Shown one piece after another: positions 11,559 through 23,674 of a stretch of 64,000 nucleotides of DNA. Numbering within the stretch: the stretch's first letter is position 1; every line of letters starts with the position of its first letter. This stretch comes from Cyathus striatus. Taxonomy: Eukaryota; Basidiomycota; Agaricomycetes; Agaricales; Nidulariaceae. The DNA lies in contig JAOVFP010000006.1 of assembly GCA_025738555.1 (NCBI GenBank), positions 496,001 through 560,000 of the forward strand. The letters are read 5' to 3'. The position numbers and the translations under genes were made by a program. The notes beneath the pieces were generated by a model. That model worked only from the letters and a program-made list of their open reading frames with translations, did no database searches and was not told the DNA's origin.

Positions 11559-14106
11559 CTAGTCCGAAAGTGAGAATAAAACCAAAATCCCTCCCATTAT
11601 TGCAGAGAAGAGCACCGCGGCAGAGAAAGGATACACGTTCCCTGCTCCATTTACAGAATGACGACTTGTTCCAGCAAGATGTTCCCTATCTTTTCCGGAG
11701 TGCCCATTAGAAGTCGCCACTACCTCCGAGGGAAGGGTGGCCGTATTTTGCAACTTTGTATTTGTGGAAGTGGAGAACGTCTGGGTCGCTTGTCCCTCCT
11801 GTAAGGCTGCGTCGGAGTCGAAGAGGAAGACGAGTGCAAAGCCAGGAGCCTTAACCTTGACTGGACAGCTATTCGATGATGTATCACAGTTCACTGTCTG
11901 GATGTCCAGGTCTCCTTTGAGCCGACCATCGACAGTAAATCTGGGGCCGAATGTCTAGTCGCCGCAGATTCATGAAGTGCTCATAGGAGAAGCTACTGCG
12001 TACATACCTGACCGGCCCAAGTAATATTCTTGACGGATACTGATTCAGACGACAGGTACCTAACAGACGAAGAAAATTAGAGACGAAGGTGGTTACGTGG
12101 TTGCGAGATGATAACTTACTTGACTTTGACCGAAGAAGGAACCGTGCCACCAGGAACAGTAATGCTAACTGTCATATCACTGGCTCCGGTTGGATCATCG
12201 ATATAGTTGAATAATGCGTATTTTGAGAGCTTGTCATTTTCGTAGATGGCATACGCCGGAGTATGTTCGTTGTTGTCGTTTGCAAGCAAGTCAACAATGC
12301 GCGAAGTATTCGTTTTACCGAAAGCTTCGGCAATGACTAGGGTCGAGTAGTAGGTTGAACCAACAGTCCATTCGTTGAAGGTGGATTGATTTGTCGGTGG
12401 CGCTACGAAGGGTTATTAGTCTAGAGTATCATACGAGGAAAGAGAAACATACGGGTGAAAGGCTATCGAAGAGGCTGTATCAGCACTAAACTCATAGGAA
12501 TGCGAATTGTGAGCTTACGTTATAGAACACATTTTGCCCACCAACGTGAAGTAGTGCATGAGTGAAGTTGGCAAAGGCCATCTGAAACCCGTAGTCAAGA
12601 GCCCAGAGCGCAGCTCCGTAAGTGTCCGATATCCCCTGGAACCCTCCACAAGAGGCGGTGTTGGTTTCGAACATGATAAAGGGTTTATTTATCGAGGCTG
12701 CCATTGCAGTTCCGTCAGTATACCTGAGAGCAAGCCCTTGACCAGACTGATGAGTTAAGTATTGAGGAAAGGTCTCTTGGGGATCGTGGAAAGTTCCACT
12801 ACCGAACTGGACAAAACAATTGTCTTCCGGATAACTATACGAACACGTAGAAATGGTCAGCCACCGCAAGTAGCACAGCTGCATTGTATGGACGTACTGC
12901 TCAACGCTCAAAGAATATAGACGATCCTTATACTTGTCGATAAGGCCCGCGTCGAAGATGTTCTGCAGCGTCCAATCAGTTGTCCCTAGATTGGGCGCAA
13001 TGAGGATACCGTCCTTCTTCTGTATGTTCGGATTGGCATCTATCGCGTCTGAGAGGCTGCCGATCTCGCCAACATAATCCCACTCGTTATAGCTATCTCG
13101 CATCTGGTTACTAAATTTGCAAAATCAAATGTTAGGGCAAGACCACATGCGCCATGAATGGAATGCATACCGAACGAAGAAATCGGGTTCATTTGCTGCC
13201 TGGAAACCTAGGAGATTGTCGCCTAGGATTGGTTGGCCCTGCTCAACGATCTGAAGACGCCAGTTCGAGCTGTCATTGAAAGGAATGCCTAAATGACGCA
13301 GCAGGTTGAGTTGTGCTAGGGGGTATATGGCGGCTAAGATCCGAACCTAGGAACCATTTAACATTCGTCAACGCAGACACGTTATTCATCATATAGAAAA
13401 GATCTGTCGTGTATATAACCCCAGGTGTTCTTGTCTAATGTCCTGTTAGAATTGGGGAATACTCTTTGATTACATGGGTGCGCACTGTTCGTGTAGGATC
13501 AAGGATTTCTTTTGAAATAACACGTCCATCAGAGATTGAATCTACAAGAGCAGCACGCTCTTGCGTGTTACCACCAACGCGAACCATGACTCCACCTGAA
13601 CGCTCGACAAGGTTGGCCATTAGATTTAGGAAAGGGACCTGGAGGAACGAGCTATGTATCGAATGAGATGATGCCTAGCAATCGGTAACAAACTACTAAC
13701 GAATTCTTTCCCACTGTACGCCATCTAAATCAGACATACCGCTAAGACAAGGAAGAAAAAGTTACTCACAAACTTGATTGACGACGGACATTTCGATAGA
13801 GAATCCCCAGAAGCCGACACCGTTGTGGGGTATGGAGAGTTGAAGGCCCTGTGTAGAGGCAGTGGCGACATCGCTAGGGACACCGACACTGAAGGCATTT
13901 CCTGGGGCCGGATTCGTAATGTTCGGAGGGGTCAAAACGGTGTCGTTGTACGCAGCGTACGTAGTAACAGCTGCAACAGCTCCTGTACTTGTACCACTCG
14001 GTGTTGTTGTTACTGTCTGTGTCTGTCCTAAAGGAATCTGGCCGTAGACTGTAACTCCCCGGGCAAGAGAAACGAACGAAAGCCCGAAGGCTACTAGGGA
14101 CAACAT
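11559..14106 (-). CDS. GH79 beta-glucuronidase, tandem copy A (probable GPI anchor)
   Basis: Eleven exons on the minus strand: 14106-13770, 13713-13701 (13-nt microexon), 13651-13486, 13434-13347, 13288-13171, 13110-12898, 12834-12519, 12462-12453 (10 nt), 12402-12120, 12059-12008 and 11954-11559; 663 aa. Start chosen at the internal Met opening the signal peptide MLSLVAFGLSF. GH79 features: GFWGFSIEMSV near the N-terminus, the acid/base glutamate in AANEPDFF, and the nucleophile glutamate in MFETNTASCGGF. The C-terminus is a Ser/Asn-rich linker plus hydrophobic tail, typical of a GPI signal. Family role: removal of glucuronic acid from arabinogalactan or related polymers, outside the cell. 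It is the most diverged of the three copies, has an extra intron (12452-12403) and a weak GTGCGC donor after exon 3. Confidence 0.92.
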
Positions 14107-15780
14107 AGGAAAGAACGTGAGGGTTAGAGAAAGAAAGACAGAGACAAAGCAAGGAGATTGTATTCCGTAGAGTGTCCAGTAATCCATCACGACAAACTAA
14201 TAGGCGACATGATCGCAGGGCTCGAGACAAACTATCATATTCAAAGAATATCAAAAACTTTGGAACATGTGGTTGTATTCAAAAATAGCACACTTTACTA
14301 CCGAGTCGCCGAATTCGGTCATCGGCGCTTCAGTCCTCGAGTGTCATAAGGCCTTGCCGGACAAAGACCACCTCCATGAGCAGATGCATATCGGGATGAA
14401 CATTTTACAGGAGGATTATCAATGATTATCCTGTAATCAGTACAGTTCAGTACAGCAACCTAGCGCTGGTTGCGGGCAGGATTCTCCGTTACAAGGAATT
14501 CATGGGCCCCGAAGTTGACTTGAAGCCAGAGACCAGAGGACTCGAAAAATGTATTTCTCCTCGAAGCCGTTTCAACAGCATTTGTCGTAGTACATTCTCG
14601 AAAGCTTGGCACAGGGAAAAAAGTCCTGAAAGTCGTAACAGACCCCACGCTGGGATCCCCTGGCCGCCATTGAGAGTTTGAGACTAATGCCAAGAACATC
14701 CTTTGAAGTGATTCTGGGGATGAAGGACACGACTGTCATCCCAGGTATCAACCGTTGAACCAGGTATCGAAGCTTATCGAAGTGCATAACGGCATGTTAG
14801 GCCCTAGGGTTTCTCGGAAAACAAACTGGACAACATGTGGGCGGGCGGAGAAGAGGCGCCGCACCACGGTTGAGCATCACCGCAAGTCGAGAGTCAGTGT
14901 ACCAGAATCTCAGATGTACTACCTATTCTTTGTAAACCAAATCATCTTCTACCTAAAGCTGCGTGTCCTCCAGTCAGAACCAAGGAAGGCGTGAAACGGG
15001 TAATGATACGCACCGAATCGATAGTTCGCACCATCATCTTTTAGCCTCTACCATGCACTCCAGGATCCAACCTTGTCTACAGCCTTCTCCTGCTCTGTGC
15101 ATAAACTTCAAGTCGTTGACAAAGAACAAAGAGCCCATAGGTCCTAGGAAGCCCGTGGAAGGCAGATTCGAGAGAACGAGCCTCGTAATCGTTGGACGTT
15201 GCAGCCATGGTCGAAGACTTCCATTTCTGCTCGTTACTAGCACTTTTTGCGCTGCCAGCTAGACAACCTCCTGTGGTTGAAAAGAAACTAAAGAGAAATA
15301 GGATCTAGTGGTGGGTTGGTTCGAGATAAGCTTCATGGTTGCCTGTAGTCGTGGACCGTGGTAATCCTCGACGACGCGCTTTGGGAGAACAGCGAGGTTG
15401 AACAATGTAGAGAAAACAAGCTTTCAAGTTTTCAACAACGGACGTTTCTCGAACATGATGGTATTTATAGGGATCCAAACGGCCAAGAACTGAGAGTTGT
15501 CATTGTCAGTTGCGTTCTCGCTGAGCCAAGTATAGCCAAGCGCAGCTAATTTTACATGTTTAAGTACGAATTTTATATTAGTTGCTGGATATTATTAACT
15601 AAAACTCCAGGAACAGCAGGGAACAGCCCCGGTGCTTACAATACAGTAACGAACGTAGTAGTAATTCCACCGACTGCTTATTCCAGCTAAACAATCTCCA
15701 TTAAACAAGGTATATTATTGGTATGTAACGAATGTAAAATTATCCCTTTATAATCCAAGCCACTCCCACCTCACTCACAC
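14107..15780. other. Intergenic between GH79 copies A and B
   Basis: No supported gene. A 79-codon minus ORF (14460-14699) has no recognisable family and no support. A short imperfect inverted repeat (GGATTATCAATGATTATCC) lies at about 14413. The 5' end contains the copy A promoter region. Otherwise nothing seen. Confidence 0.45.
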
Positions 15781-18208
15781 TCACCACAGATTCCTTGCAA
15801 CCGCAAGGGCACCACCAGCCACTGAAAGCAATGTAAGCGCACCAGGAAGATATCCTCTTGTGCCCTCCGCAGCATTCACCGAACCCGAACTCGTGCTTCC
15901 CAGGTTCTTACGGTTGCTCTCTGAATGACCATTACTGGTAGCAAGCAGCGACGCATCGACACTGGCAGTGTTCGCCGTCTTTGTATACGCGGTTGTAGCA
16001 TAGGTCTGCGTCGCCTGCCCGAGCTCCAGCACCGAGTCCTCAGAAAGGAATACGAGCGCAAAATCGGGGGCTTTCAAGGGGATTGGGCAGGTGTTATTGA
16101 TGGTGTTGCACTGGATGGTTACGATGTCCAGATCGCCTGATAAGCGACCGTCCGCTTCGAATGTACCACCAAATGTCTGAGGTAATGTAAGATAAAGAAC
16201 ATCGCATACAAAGATATACACTGACCTGTCCTGCCCAGGTTATGTTCTTATACGCAACGGATTCCGAACGCAAGTACCTACATCCGAATCAGCACGTGCA
16301 GCATCGAAGAAACACAGGCTACTCACTTGACTTTAACGGACGAAGGCACACCGGCATTGGGAATAGTGATCGAAACGGTCCTGTCGTTTGCACCAGTCTT
16401 ATCATCAACGTAGTTGAAAAGCGCAAACTTGGACAGAACATCGTTCTCATAGATGGCGTAGGCGGGCGTATACATGCTGTCTTCATTCGCATAGAGGTCC
16501 ATGATGCGGGAAGTGTTGGACTTTCCGAAGGCCTCTGCGATAACCATGGCAGAGTAGAAGATGGAACCAACGGTCCACTCGTTGTAGGCCGACTGGTTGG
16601 TTGGGGGAGCGGTGAAGGGCTACGAAGGAATATTCTTGTCAGTCGTAGGTACGACTTCGAATCATGAAAACTCACATTGTAAAAGACGTTCTGACCACCA
16701 ACGTGCAGCAAGCCATTAGTGAAGTTACTATACGCCAGCTGAAAACCGTAGTCCAACGCCCACAGGGCAGCGCCATAGCTGTCTGAGACACCCTGGAAAC
16801 CACCACAAGAGGCTGAGTTCGTCTCGAACATGATGAAAGGTTTTCCAAGCGTCTGTGCTACTCCTGTGGCTGCAAGGTACGGCGACGCCAGGGTAATACC
16901 CGACTTATGGGTAAGGTAATCGGCAAAGACCTCCTGAGGGTCGACGTAAGAACCAACACCGAACTGCACGAAACAATTGTTGTTGGGGTAACTGTAGACG
17001 AATGAACAACTGATATCAGGAAAGCAGGTGAATAGACTCACTGTTCCACGGCCATGAATCGTAATCTATCGGCATAGCTATCCAAAAACCCGGTCTCCCA
17101 AACTGCCTCGGGGGTCCAACCACTACCGCCTCCACCAAGATTGGGCGCAACGAGCATGTTCTTGTTGGGGATGTTCCCGTCGGCTTCGATAGCCGCCACC
17201 AGAGTTCCGAATTCGCCAAAGTAGTCGGATGCGGTGTAATTTTCCGTTCGGTGTCCATTGCTGCCAACGCCATGAACAACAATGATAGATGATAGTAATA
17301 GAAACGCACTTGGGGTAGTAATCCGGTTCGTTTCCTGCCTGCAACCCCATGAGGTTGTCACCGAGGATGTTCTGCGCATTCTCTGCAATTTGCAATCTCC
17401 AATCAGTTGCGTCGTCGAACGGAATACCTGTAAAACATCAGAAGTTGAGCGACGTGCACATATTTCAGGACATACCCAAGAACCACTTGACGTTAGTGAG
17501 GGTTGAGATATTGTTCATGATGTAGAACATGTCGGTAGTGTACAGCACGGCGGGGGTTTCAGTCTACCATGCACGTCAGCAGAGTCCACGGAGGTAAACG
17601 AAACAACAAAACATACCGTTTGCGCAAGGTTCGTCTTGTTCTTCGTGATAACCTGGTAGTTCTCAATGAAATCTACCAGTGTAGCATGCTCCTGTGTGTT
17701 CCCTCCTAGACGAACGTAGACTGATCCTGCGCGCTCAACCAAGTTTTGCATAAGATTCAGGAAGGGGACTTGGATGAATGTTCTACGACGTTTTTAGCGC
17801 GAGCAGGGGGACGATACAGACGCGACTTACGAGTTCTTGCCCACTGCAGATGATGCTGTTAGCGCCCGAGCGAAAATAACACAACCGCGCCTACTCACAA
17901 ACTTGATTGATAACGGACATTTCTATCGAAAATCCCCAAAATCCAGCCCCTGTGTGTGGTATTGATATTCCTTGAACGTTCGCAACATCTCTCTGGACTT
18001 CAAGGGTATACGCAGCGGCGGGGGCTGGCTCAGGAACGGCAGGGGGGTTAAGAAAAGTTTGATTGTACGCAGCCAAAGTCGTCGTGGCTGCACCTGCAGC
18101 AGTGCTCGTCTGCGTTTGCGTCTGAGCTAATGGTCTCTGGCCATATACTGTGACATCTGCGCGGGCGACAGAGATGAGACAGAGTCCCCATAGGAAGGAA
18201 GGTAACAT
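15781..18208 (-). CDS. GH79 beta-glucuronidase, tandem copy B (probable GPI anchor)
   Basis: Ten exons: 18208-17899, 17843-17831 (13-nt microexon), 17782-17617, 17563-17476, 17427-17310, 17260-17042, 16991-16676, 16619-16327, 16277-16226 and 16176-15781; 656 aa. Signal peptide MLPSFLWGLCLISVARA. Catalytic glutamates in GNEPDYY (acid/base) and MFETNSASCGGF (nucleophile), followed by ALLHVGGQ-like GLLHVGGQNVFYN. The C-terminal part (GH79_C-type beta domain) runs into a TSNGHSE linker and a hydrophobic tail ending ARNLW, a GPI-signal-like end. Exon lengths 166, 88, 118, 316, 293, 52 and 396 equal those of copy A, except where A has split the 293-nt exon. The donor of intron 5 is GTGCGT. No frame defects. 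Confidence 0.93.
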
Positions 18209-19113
18209 TATAGGAGAACTTCAACTGGGGGAAGGTTGAAGTGGGGGTATAAAGGAGTGGAGTTGTGAAGGGGAAGGACTTGAAAAGAGAGACTAGAACT
18301 GGTTGTCGCTAAGAAAGGCCCGGGCGGTGATGGCTGCGGAACGCGCCAGATCGACACGCCGGGCGATCGTTCTTAAGACCCATGTTCAATTTAGCTACAA
18401 ACCTTCCCGCACTCATGCTCGCTACCCGCCCTCCCGACCCGCCCTCCCGACGCTGCCGTAACCTCTTCATTTGACCTCCACCATGTCCACGACGACGTGT
18501 CCCGCCTTTCCAATGTCTAGCAGGCTTCAAGTGGGCACCATCCGAGGCCGGCCTACCGCGCTGCCTTTGTTATTCCCCGGGACATGTTCGATCCTGAACC
18601 GGAAAAATACATCAGCTTGGCAAAAAAACTTCCCTCATAGGGAGCGTCATCTCCTAACAAATGGCCACCTTAAAGATGAACGGCCACGATACGGAAATCA
18701 TACCCGATTATAACGCCTGTATGCACTGCTCCACTAGCAGACAGTTGCCAGAAGTTCGTGAAGGCCAAGACATTCTTGTGAAGGCGAAGCTTGAAGGAAT
18801 GATAATGAAGCTTTGAAGATCCGCTCTAGCACCCCGGTTGCGGACTTCTTTCAGGCAAGACGCTGCACCTACATATCAAATGATGTTAGCCCATACAACA
18901 AGAGCACAATAACGTCAAGGTGAGTATGAGGCGTCGATACGAGCAGTGTACAGCGCTGACATCACTCGTGTTATATAATACATTAGACCTCAGTCACATA
19001 CGAAATAAAGATTAACGAATATCCTATCTAATAGATGCAAGAAGACCCATGAACACCACAGGAACTGAAGATATGGTAGAGCAACTCACTCTATATGTCC
19101 ATACACATCCATC
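18209..19113. other. Intergenic between GH79 copies B and C
   Basis: No gene seen. The first 60 bases upstream of copy B carry TTTATACCC (minus strand), a TATA-like element about 40 nt before the ATG that is shared with copy C. A GC-rich patch (18410-18460) contains a tandem CCCGCCCTCCCGA-type repeat. Confidence 0.45.
18240..18255 (-). promoter_or_regulatory. TATA-like element shared by GH79 copies B and C
   Basis: The plus strand reads GGGGGTATAAAGGAGTGG here and GCGGGTATAAAAGGGGAG at 21588-21605. On the coding strand this is CTTTATACCC / CTTTTATACCC, about 40 nt upstream of each ATG. Conservation of sequence and position in two tandem paralogues supports a core promoter role. It may also simply reflect recent duplication. 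Confidence 0.4.
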
Positions 19114-21556
19114 CTACCGCACCACCGCCCGCAGCACACCACCCACGCCAAGCACAATACCCATCACCGTCATCGCGGCCTTTAACAACCCATTCATCCC
19201 CACAGCGCCATTAGCATGCACGGATCCAGAACTCGTACTCCCCATCCGCGCTCTATCCTTCTCCGAATGCCCATTACTCGTCTCCAAAACTGCCTGATCC
19301 ACCGAAACTGTGTTCCTCACCTTCGTCTGCGCGGTAGTCGCAAACGTCTGTGTTGCCTGCCCCAGATTGAGCACTTCGTCTGTATCGTTGAAGAAGACCA
19401 GTGCAAAGTCAGGAGCTTTGAGTGGGATTTGACAGGTATTGTTGGTACGGTCACAGGGGATGGTTACTACGTTAAGGTCACCTTTGAGGCGGCCGTCTAC
19501 TGTGAATCTGGGGCCGAAGGTCTGGCAGAGGTGAGTTTTAACCTTCATATGCTAGATTGGACACTCACCTGTCCAGCCCAGGTGATATTCTTAAACGAAA
19601 CCGACTCCGACGAAAGATACCTTCACCTACTCATCAATCCTCTGCACTGAGAAAACAAAGCACTACTCACTTGACCTTCACACTTTCGGGAACCCCAGCC
19701 CCAGGAACCGCAATCGACACAACCCTATCACTCGCCCCCGAATCATCATCAACATAATTAAACAGTGCCATCTTCGAAAACACGTCATTCTTGTAAATCG
19801 CATATGCGGGAGTCAAGTAATTGTCCCCGTTGGCCTGTACATCGATAATACGGGACGTATTGGATTTCCCAAATGCCTCTGCGAGGACTAGGGCAGAGTA
19901 GTACACCGCCCCGACAGTCCATTCATGGAAACTTGATTGGTTCGTTGGGGGAGCTGTGAACGGCTACAACATACATCAATCCCTTCATCCCACCATACAG
20001 AAAAGAAAGATGTAAGGACGTACATTATAAAAAACATTCTGCCCACCAACATGCATCAGCGCATTCGTAAAATTGCTATTCGCAAGCTGCATCCCATAGT
20101 CCACTGCCCACAGCGCAGCACCATACGAATCCGAGATACCCTGGAACCCACCACACGACGCCGTGTTCGTCTCGAACATGATGAACGGCTTGCCCACCTC
20201 CTGTGCGACCATCGTCGCGGCGCGGTACGGCTCTGCGAGCGCAATTCCCGCTTGGTGCGTCAGATACTCTGCAAATGCCTCTTGCGGGTCCACGAAGCGT
20301 CCTGTTCCGAATTGGACGTGGCAGTTGTTGTTTGGGTAGCTATGGGCGGGGAAGGTGGGATGTTAGTTATGGGAGGATGGGATGGAAGAAGGAAAGTCTT
20401 ACTGTTCAACGGTGAGCGCGAATAGCCTATCGCGGAACGCGTCGAGGAAGCCGGTTTCCCATACCATCTCCGGCGTCCACTCTCCTCCCAGGTTGGGAGC
20501 TAGAAAGTTGTTCTTGGTGGGGATGTTGGGGTTCGCATCGATTGCCGCCATGAGATTGGTCATCTCACCGAAGAAATCGTATGGAGTGTAGGGTGCTTGA
20601 CGGTGGCCGTTACTGAGTGTGAAAAGTTAGATGGGCACAGTGCGAGAGATGGGACAAGATGTACTTCAGGTAGAAGTCGGGCTCGTTGGCGGTTTGTAGG
20701 CCGAGGAGATGTTCACCCAGAATGTTTTCTGCGTTCTCGGCAATTTGAAGACGCCAGTTTACGGTGTCGTCGAATGGGATACCTGTTTAGCGTCAGTACC
20801 ATTCTTCGGAAACGCAGCTCAAGGACATACCGAGGAACCACTTGACGTTCGTGAGCGATGAAATGTTGTTCATGATATAGAACATGTCGACCGTGTATAG
20901 CACTCCTGGTGTTTGCGTCTATCGAAGAGGTCAGAGGTGACTTCGGGGGGGAAAGGAAGAAGCTTACTGTCTGGTCCAAATCGGTCTTTTCCTTCGTGAT
21001 AACATTGTAATTCTCGATAAAGTCGACCATACGCGCGTGTTCTTGGGTGTTTCCTCCCAGACGAACGTAGACGGATCCCGCACGCTCGACCAAGTTTGCC
21101 ATGAGATTCAGGAATGGGACCTGCAAGAACGTTCTGTCGCGAAGTGAGTATATGCGCTCCGCAAGTGCGTTCGCGGCTTACGAGTTCTTTCCTACTACAA
21201 TGCCATCAGCACCTCTCCCAAACGAACGAAGAGGAGGAACACCTACAAACTTGATTGATAACAGACATCTCAATCGAAAACCCCCAAAATGCGCCCCCTG
21301 TATGCGGTACAGACAGCCTCGGCACATTCACTGCATCCCGCTGGACTTCGATCGTATAGCTCGTTGCTGGTGCGGGGTCGGGTATTGGTGGAGGGGTAAG
21401 GATGGTGTCGTTGTATGCTGCGTAGGTTGTTACGGCTGCTTCGGGCGCTGTGGTACTCATTTGGCCGATGGGGATTTGGTTGTGGACTGTTATTTCTGCC
21501 TGGGCTGTGGTGAGGAGGGTCAAGCCCCATAGTGCGAGGAGCTTATGCGTGCTCAT
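19114..21556 (-). CDS. GH79 beta-glucuronidase, tandem copy C (probable GPI anchor)
   Basis: Ten exons: 21556-21247, 21194-21182 (13-nt microexon), 21133-20968, 20918-20831, 20782-20665, 20612-20403, 20339-20024, 19963-19671, 19620-19569 and 19521-19114; 657 aa. Signal peptide MSTHKLLALWGLTLLTTAQA. Acid/base Glu about 226 in ANEPDFY and nucleophile Glu about 358 in MFETNTASCGGF, with ALMHVGGQNVFYN after it. The C-terminal tail again has TSNGHSEKDR and a hydrophobic run. Exons 1-5 and 7-9 have exactly the lengths of copy B. The enzyme probably acts at the cell surface or in the wall on glucuronic-acid-capped polysaccharides. No defects seen; the start is the only Met before the signal peptide. 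Confidence 0.93.
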
Positions 21557-23674
21557 GGTGTGTGCGGTGGGAGTGTAGTAAGGAGTGTGCGGGTATAAAA
21601 GGGGAGTTGAATGTAAAGGAAGAGGCTGAGAGAATAGGAAGGGATGGATGGAAAAGAAGGAACATCTAGGAACATGTGTTTTCTTTGGAGATATTCCTCC
21701 TTACCTGAAGGACAAGACTCTCGAGGAATGCCCAGTACGACAAGTCTTGTTACGACGATCCTTGGCTGTCTTTTCCTGTCAGTACGCAATGACGACGATG
21801 GGATTGAACGCCGAACGGCCCCATTTATCATTTTCAAGATGTATGCTAGTTCAAGCAGTACAAGATAGTCTTGTCTCTTTGTGGTCTATGCTGTACGTAC
21901 CCTAAGGCTGTCCTATGGTCGACCTCGATGTCCTACAGTTTGTCCTGCTACTTGACGCGTCTGCAAGTTCTGCCTCTGTTCCTAATTATGCATGTCTGCT
22001 GAAATAACCCCTTGTTCGAGGTCCAAGAAAGCCAAGACGTGCGGAGGTTGAGAGTCTGACTGGATTGCCGTTAAGTGCCTTGGCATCGTGGGGCTTCGAA
22101 ATGTATTTGAAATGTGTACTTACTAGTAAGTAGTTGGCCAGAGCTGCTTAGTGGTTGTTGATAATGAGCATAATTGACCGATTCCTAGAGCCCAGTAGGG
22201 TTTCAAGATGATCTTAGTAGCAAAAGGACGCCGCAAGTATCAAAATGAGCAGAGAGGCAACTACATAAGTAGCAGAAGGGGTCTGGGGGAAGCCAACCAA
22301 CACTGTCGCCTAGTTATGTAACCTTACGTCAGCGACTCCTGGGCAAAACAAGCCATCAGCCAACCACTGGCTGCTGGCATCAACTTGAACAAGTTACTCC
22401 AACCTCAAAAAGCGAACAGGCTTAAAGTTAAACAGGTCGACAACGATCATTCGGTGGCTACGAATTGTACCGTAATGAATACCCTAGATTTGCATATTTT
22501 CAGGACTCAGGTACTGCGATACATAAGCAGTGCGCAGCATGAAACCGTTTAATTTTGTCAGTGGTTAGTAAGTAGTGGGCAACACATTCCTTCGTTTGTA
22601 ACTACATAGTAACTTCATTGTTTACAGTGTTTCTACATCTACTACTCGAAGATAAGACTCGGAACATAGAAATCCTGAGGATGCGCTATACAAAGACCAT
22701 CAATTTTGCTTCACTGCCAAGTCGCACCAGCTGAGCAGCCCTTCTGCAAACCATGACAAGCGCACCCAGTTTTTTTTATTGAATTATTCACTCTAACTCT
22801 AACATCATACCAACTTCAACATGGCCACCTCTTACCGACGAGCAAGATATATAATGTCAAACTAGCTGAGGTGAGTTTATTGGTGCTCCTCTCTCAGTGG
22901 CATACCGCCTGTTGGGTTTACGTGAACGTGCGTGGGATGGCTAAGTTTGGGAGTAGCCTTGAGTATGTAGTCATTACTGCTAATACTAGAAAACTGAATT
23001 TAGACATACCCATGGGACGAAGAACGAGGCGAGTCGATATCGGAGGAAGTCAGATGTCAAGGAACATTGCAACATTATTTCGCTGCAAACTTCTCAGCAA
23101 ATGCGCTACATACAGCGTTAAACGTGACTTCTGTAGGGATCTAAACGATGGATTTAAATTATCCCGCTCGGTCCCGTTTCATAACCAACATTCCAACCTC
23201 TCTTTTAGCTTCATCCTCAACATAAATACCAATCCTCCCAACATTTCCACGGTTGTGGGATTTCAAGCACTGGTATAACCTATTTTTCATAATACCTGAA
23301 GCCACTATGCCATGCAGTATTTCCAGTTGTTTAAAACATTTCAAAGCCGTCGGTTCCATGTATACTTTTCTTCGTGGAGTGATGATGCCATTAACAGACT
23401 TATTTTTAGATTCGTGATAAGGAGTATCATTCCGGAAATAGGTCAAGTAGATGATAAGCGGAAGAATATACCTTATGGGAAAGACAAAAGGGTACACGGT
23501 ACGATAGACTTGGAGCACTGCAAGTGTTGACACAAAATCGCACAGCCATATCTTGTGGAGCTTTGGAGGTGTATCGCTAGAAATATAATATTGCTTCGGT
23601 TAGTAGACTGCTCCGTTGCCCGTATACATAGGTTAAAGACATACCTACAGCTCCCACAATCCCCACTTATTTCG
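21557..23674. other. Intergenic between the GH79 array and the P450 cluster
   Basis: No supported gene on either strand. A TATA-like box for GH79 copy C lies at 21593-21600. Bases 23225-23270 (TTTCCACGGTTGTGGGATTTCA) resemble the sequence upstream of the second P450 (about 26276-26300). This shows that the P450 duplication included 5' flank. Confidence 0.5.

Noticed and set aside
14460..14699. 79-codon minus ORF between GH79 copies A and B
   Set aside because: No family, no intron or paralogue support, and another ORF overlaps it in a different frame on the same strand.
15417..15450. Sequence TTTTCAACAACGGACG resembling the start of 5.8S rRNA
   Set aside because: The similarity stops after about 14 bases. 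The conserved continuation of 5.8S is absent and there are no flanking 18S or 28S sequences.
23159..23533. 124-codon minus ORF upstream of P450 copy 1
   Set aside because: Overlaps the P450 5' flank that is partly conserved upstream of copy 2, where the ORF does not exist.
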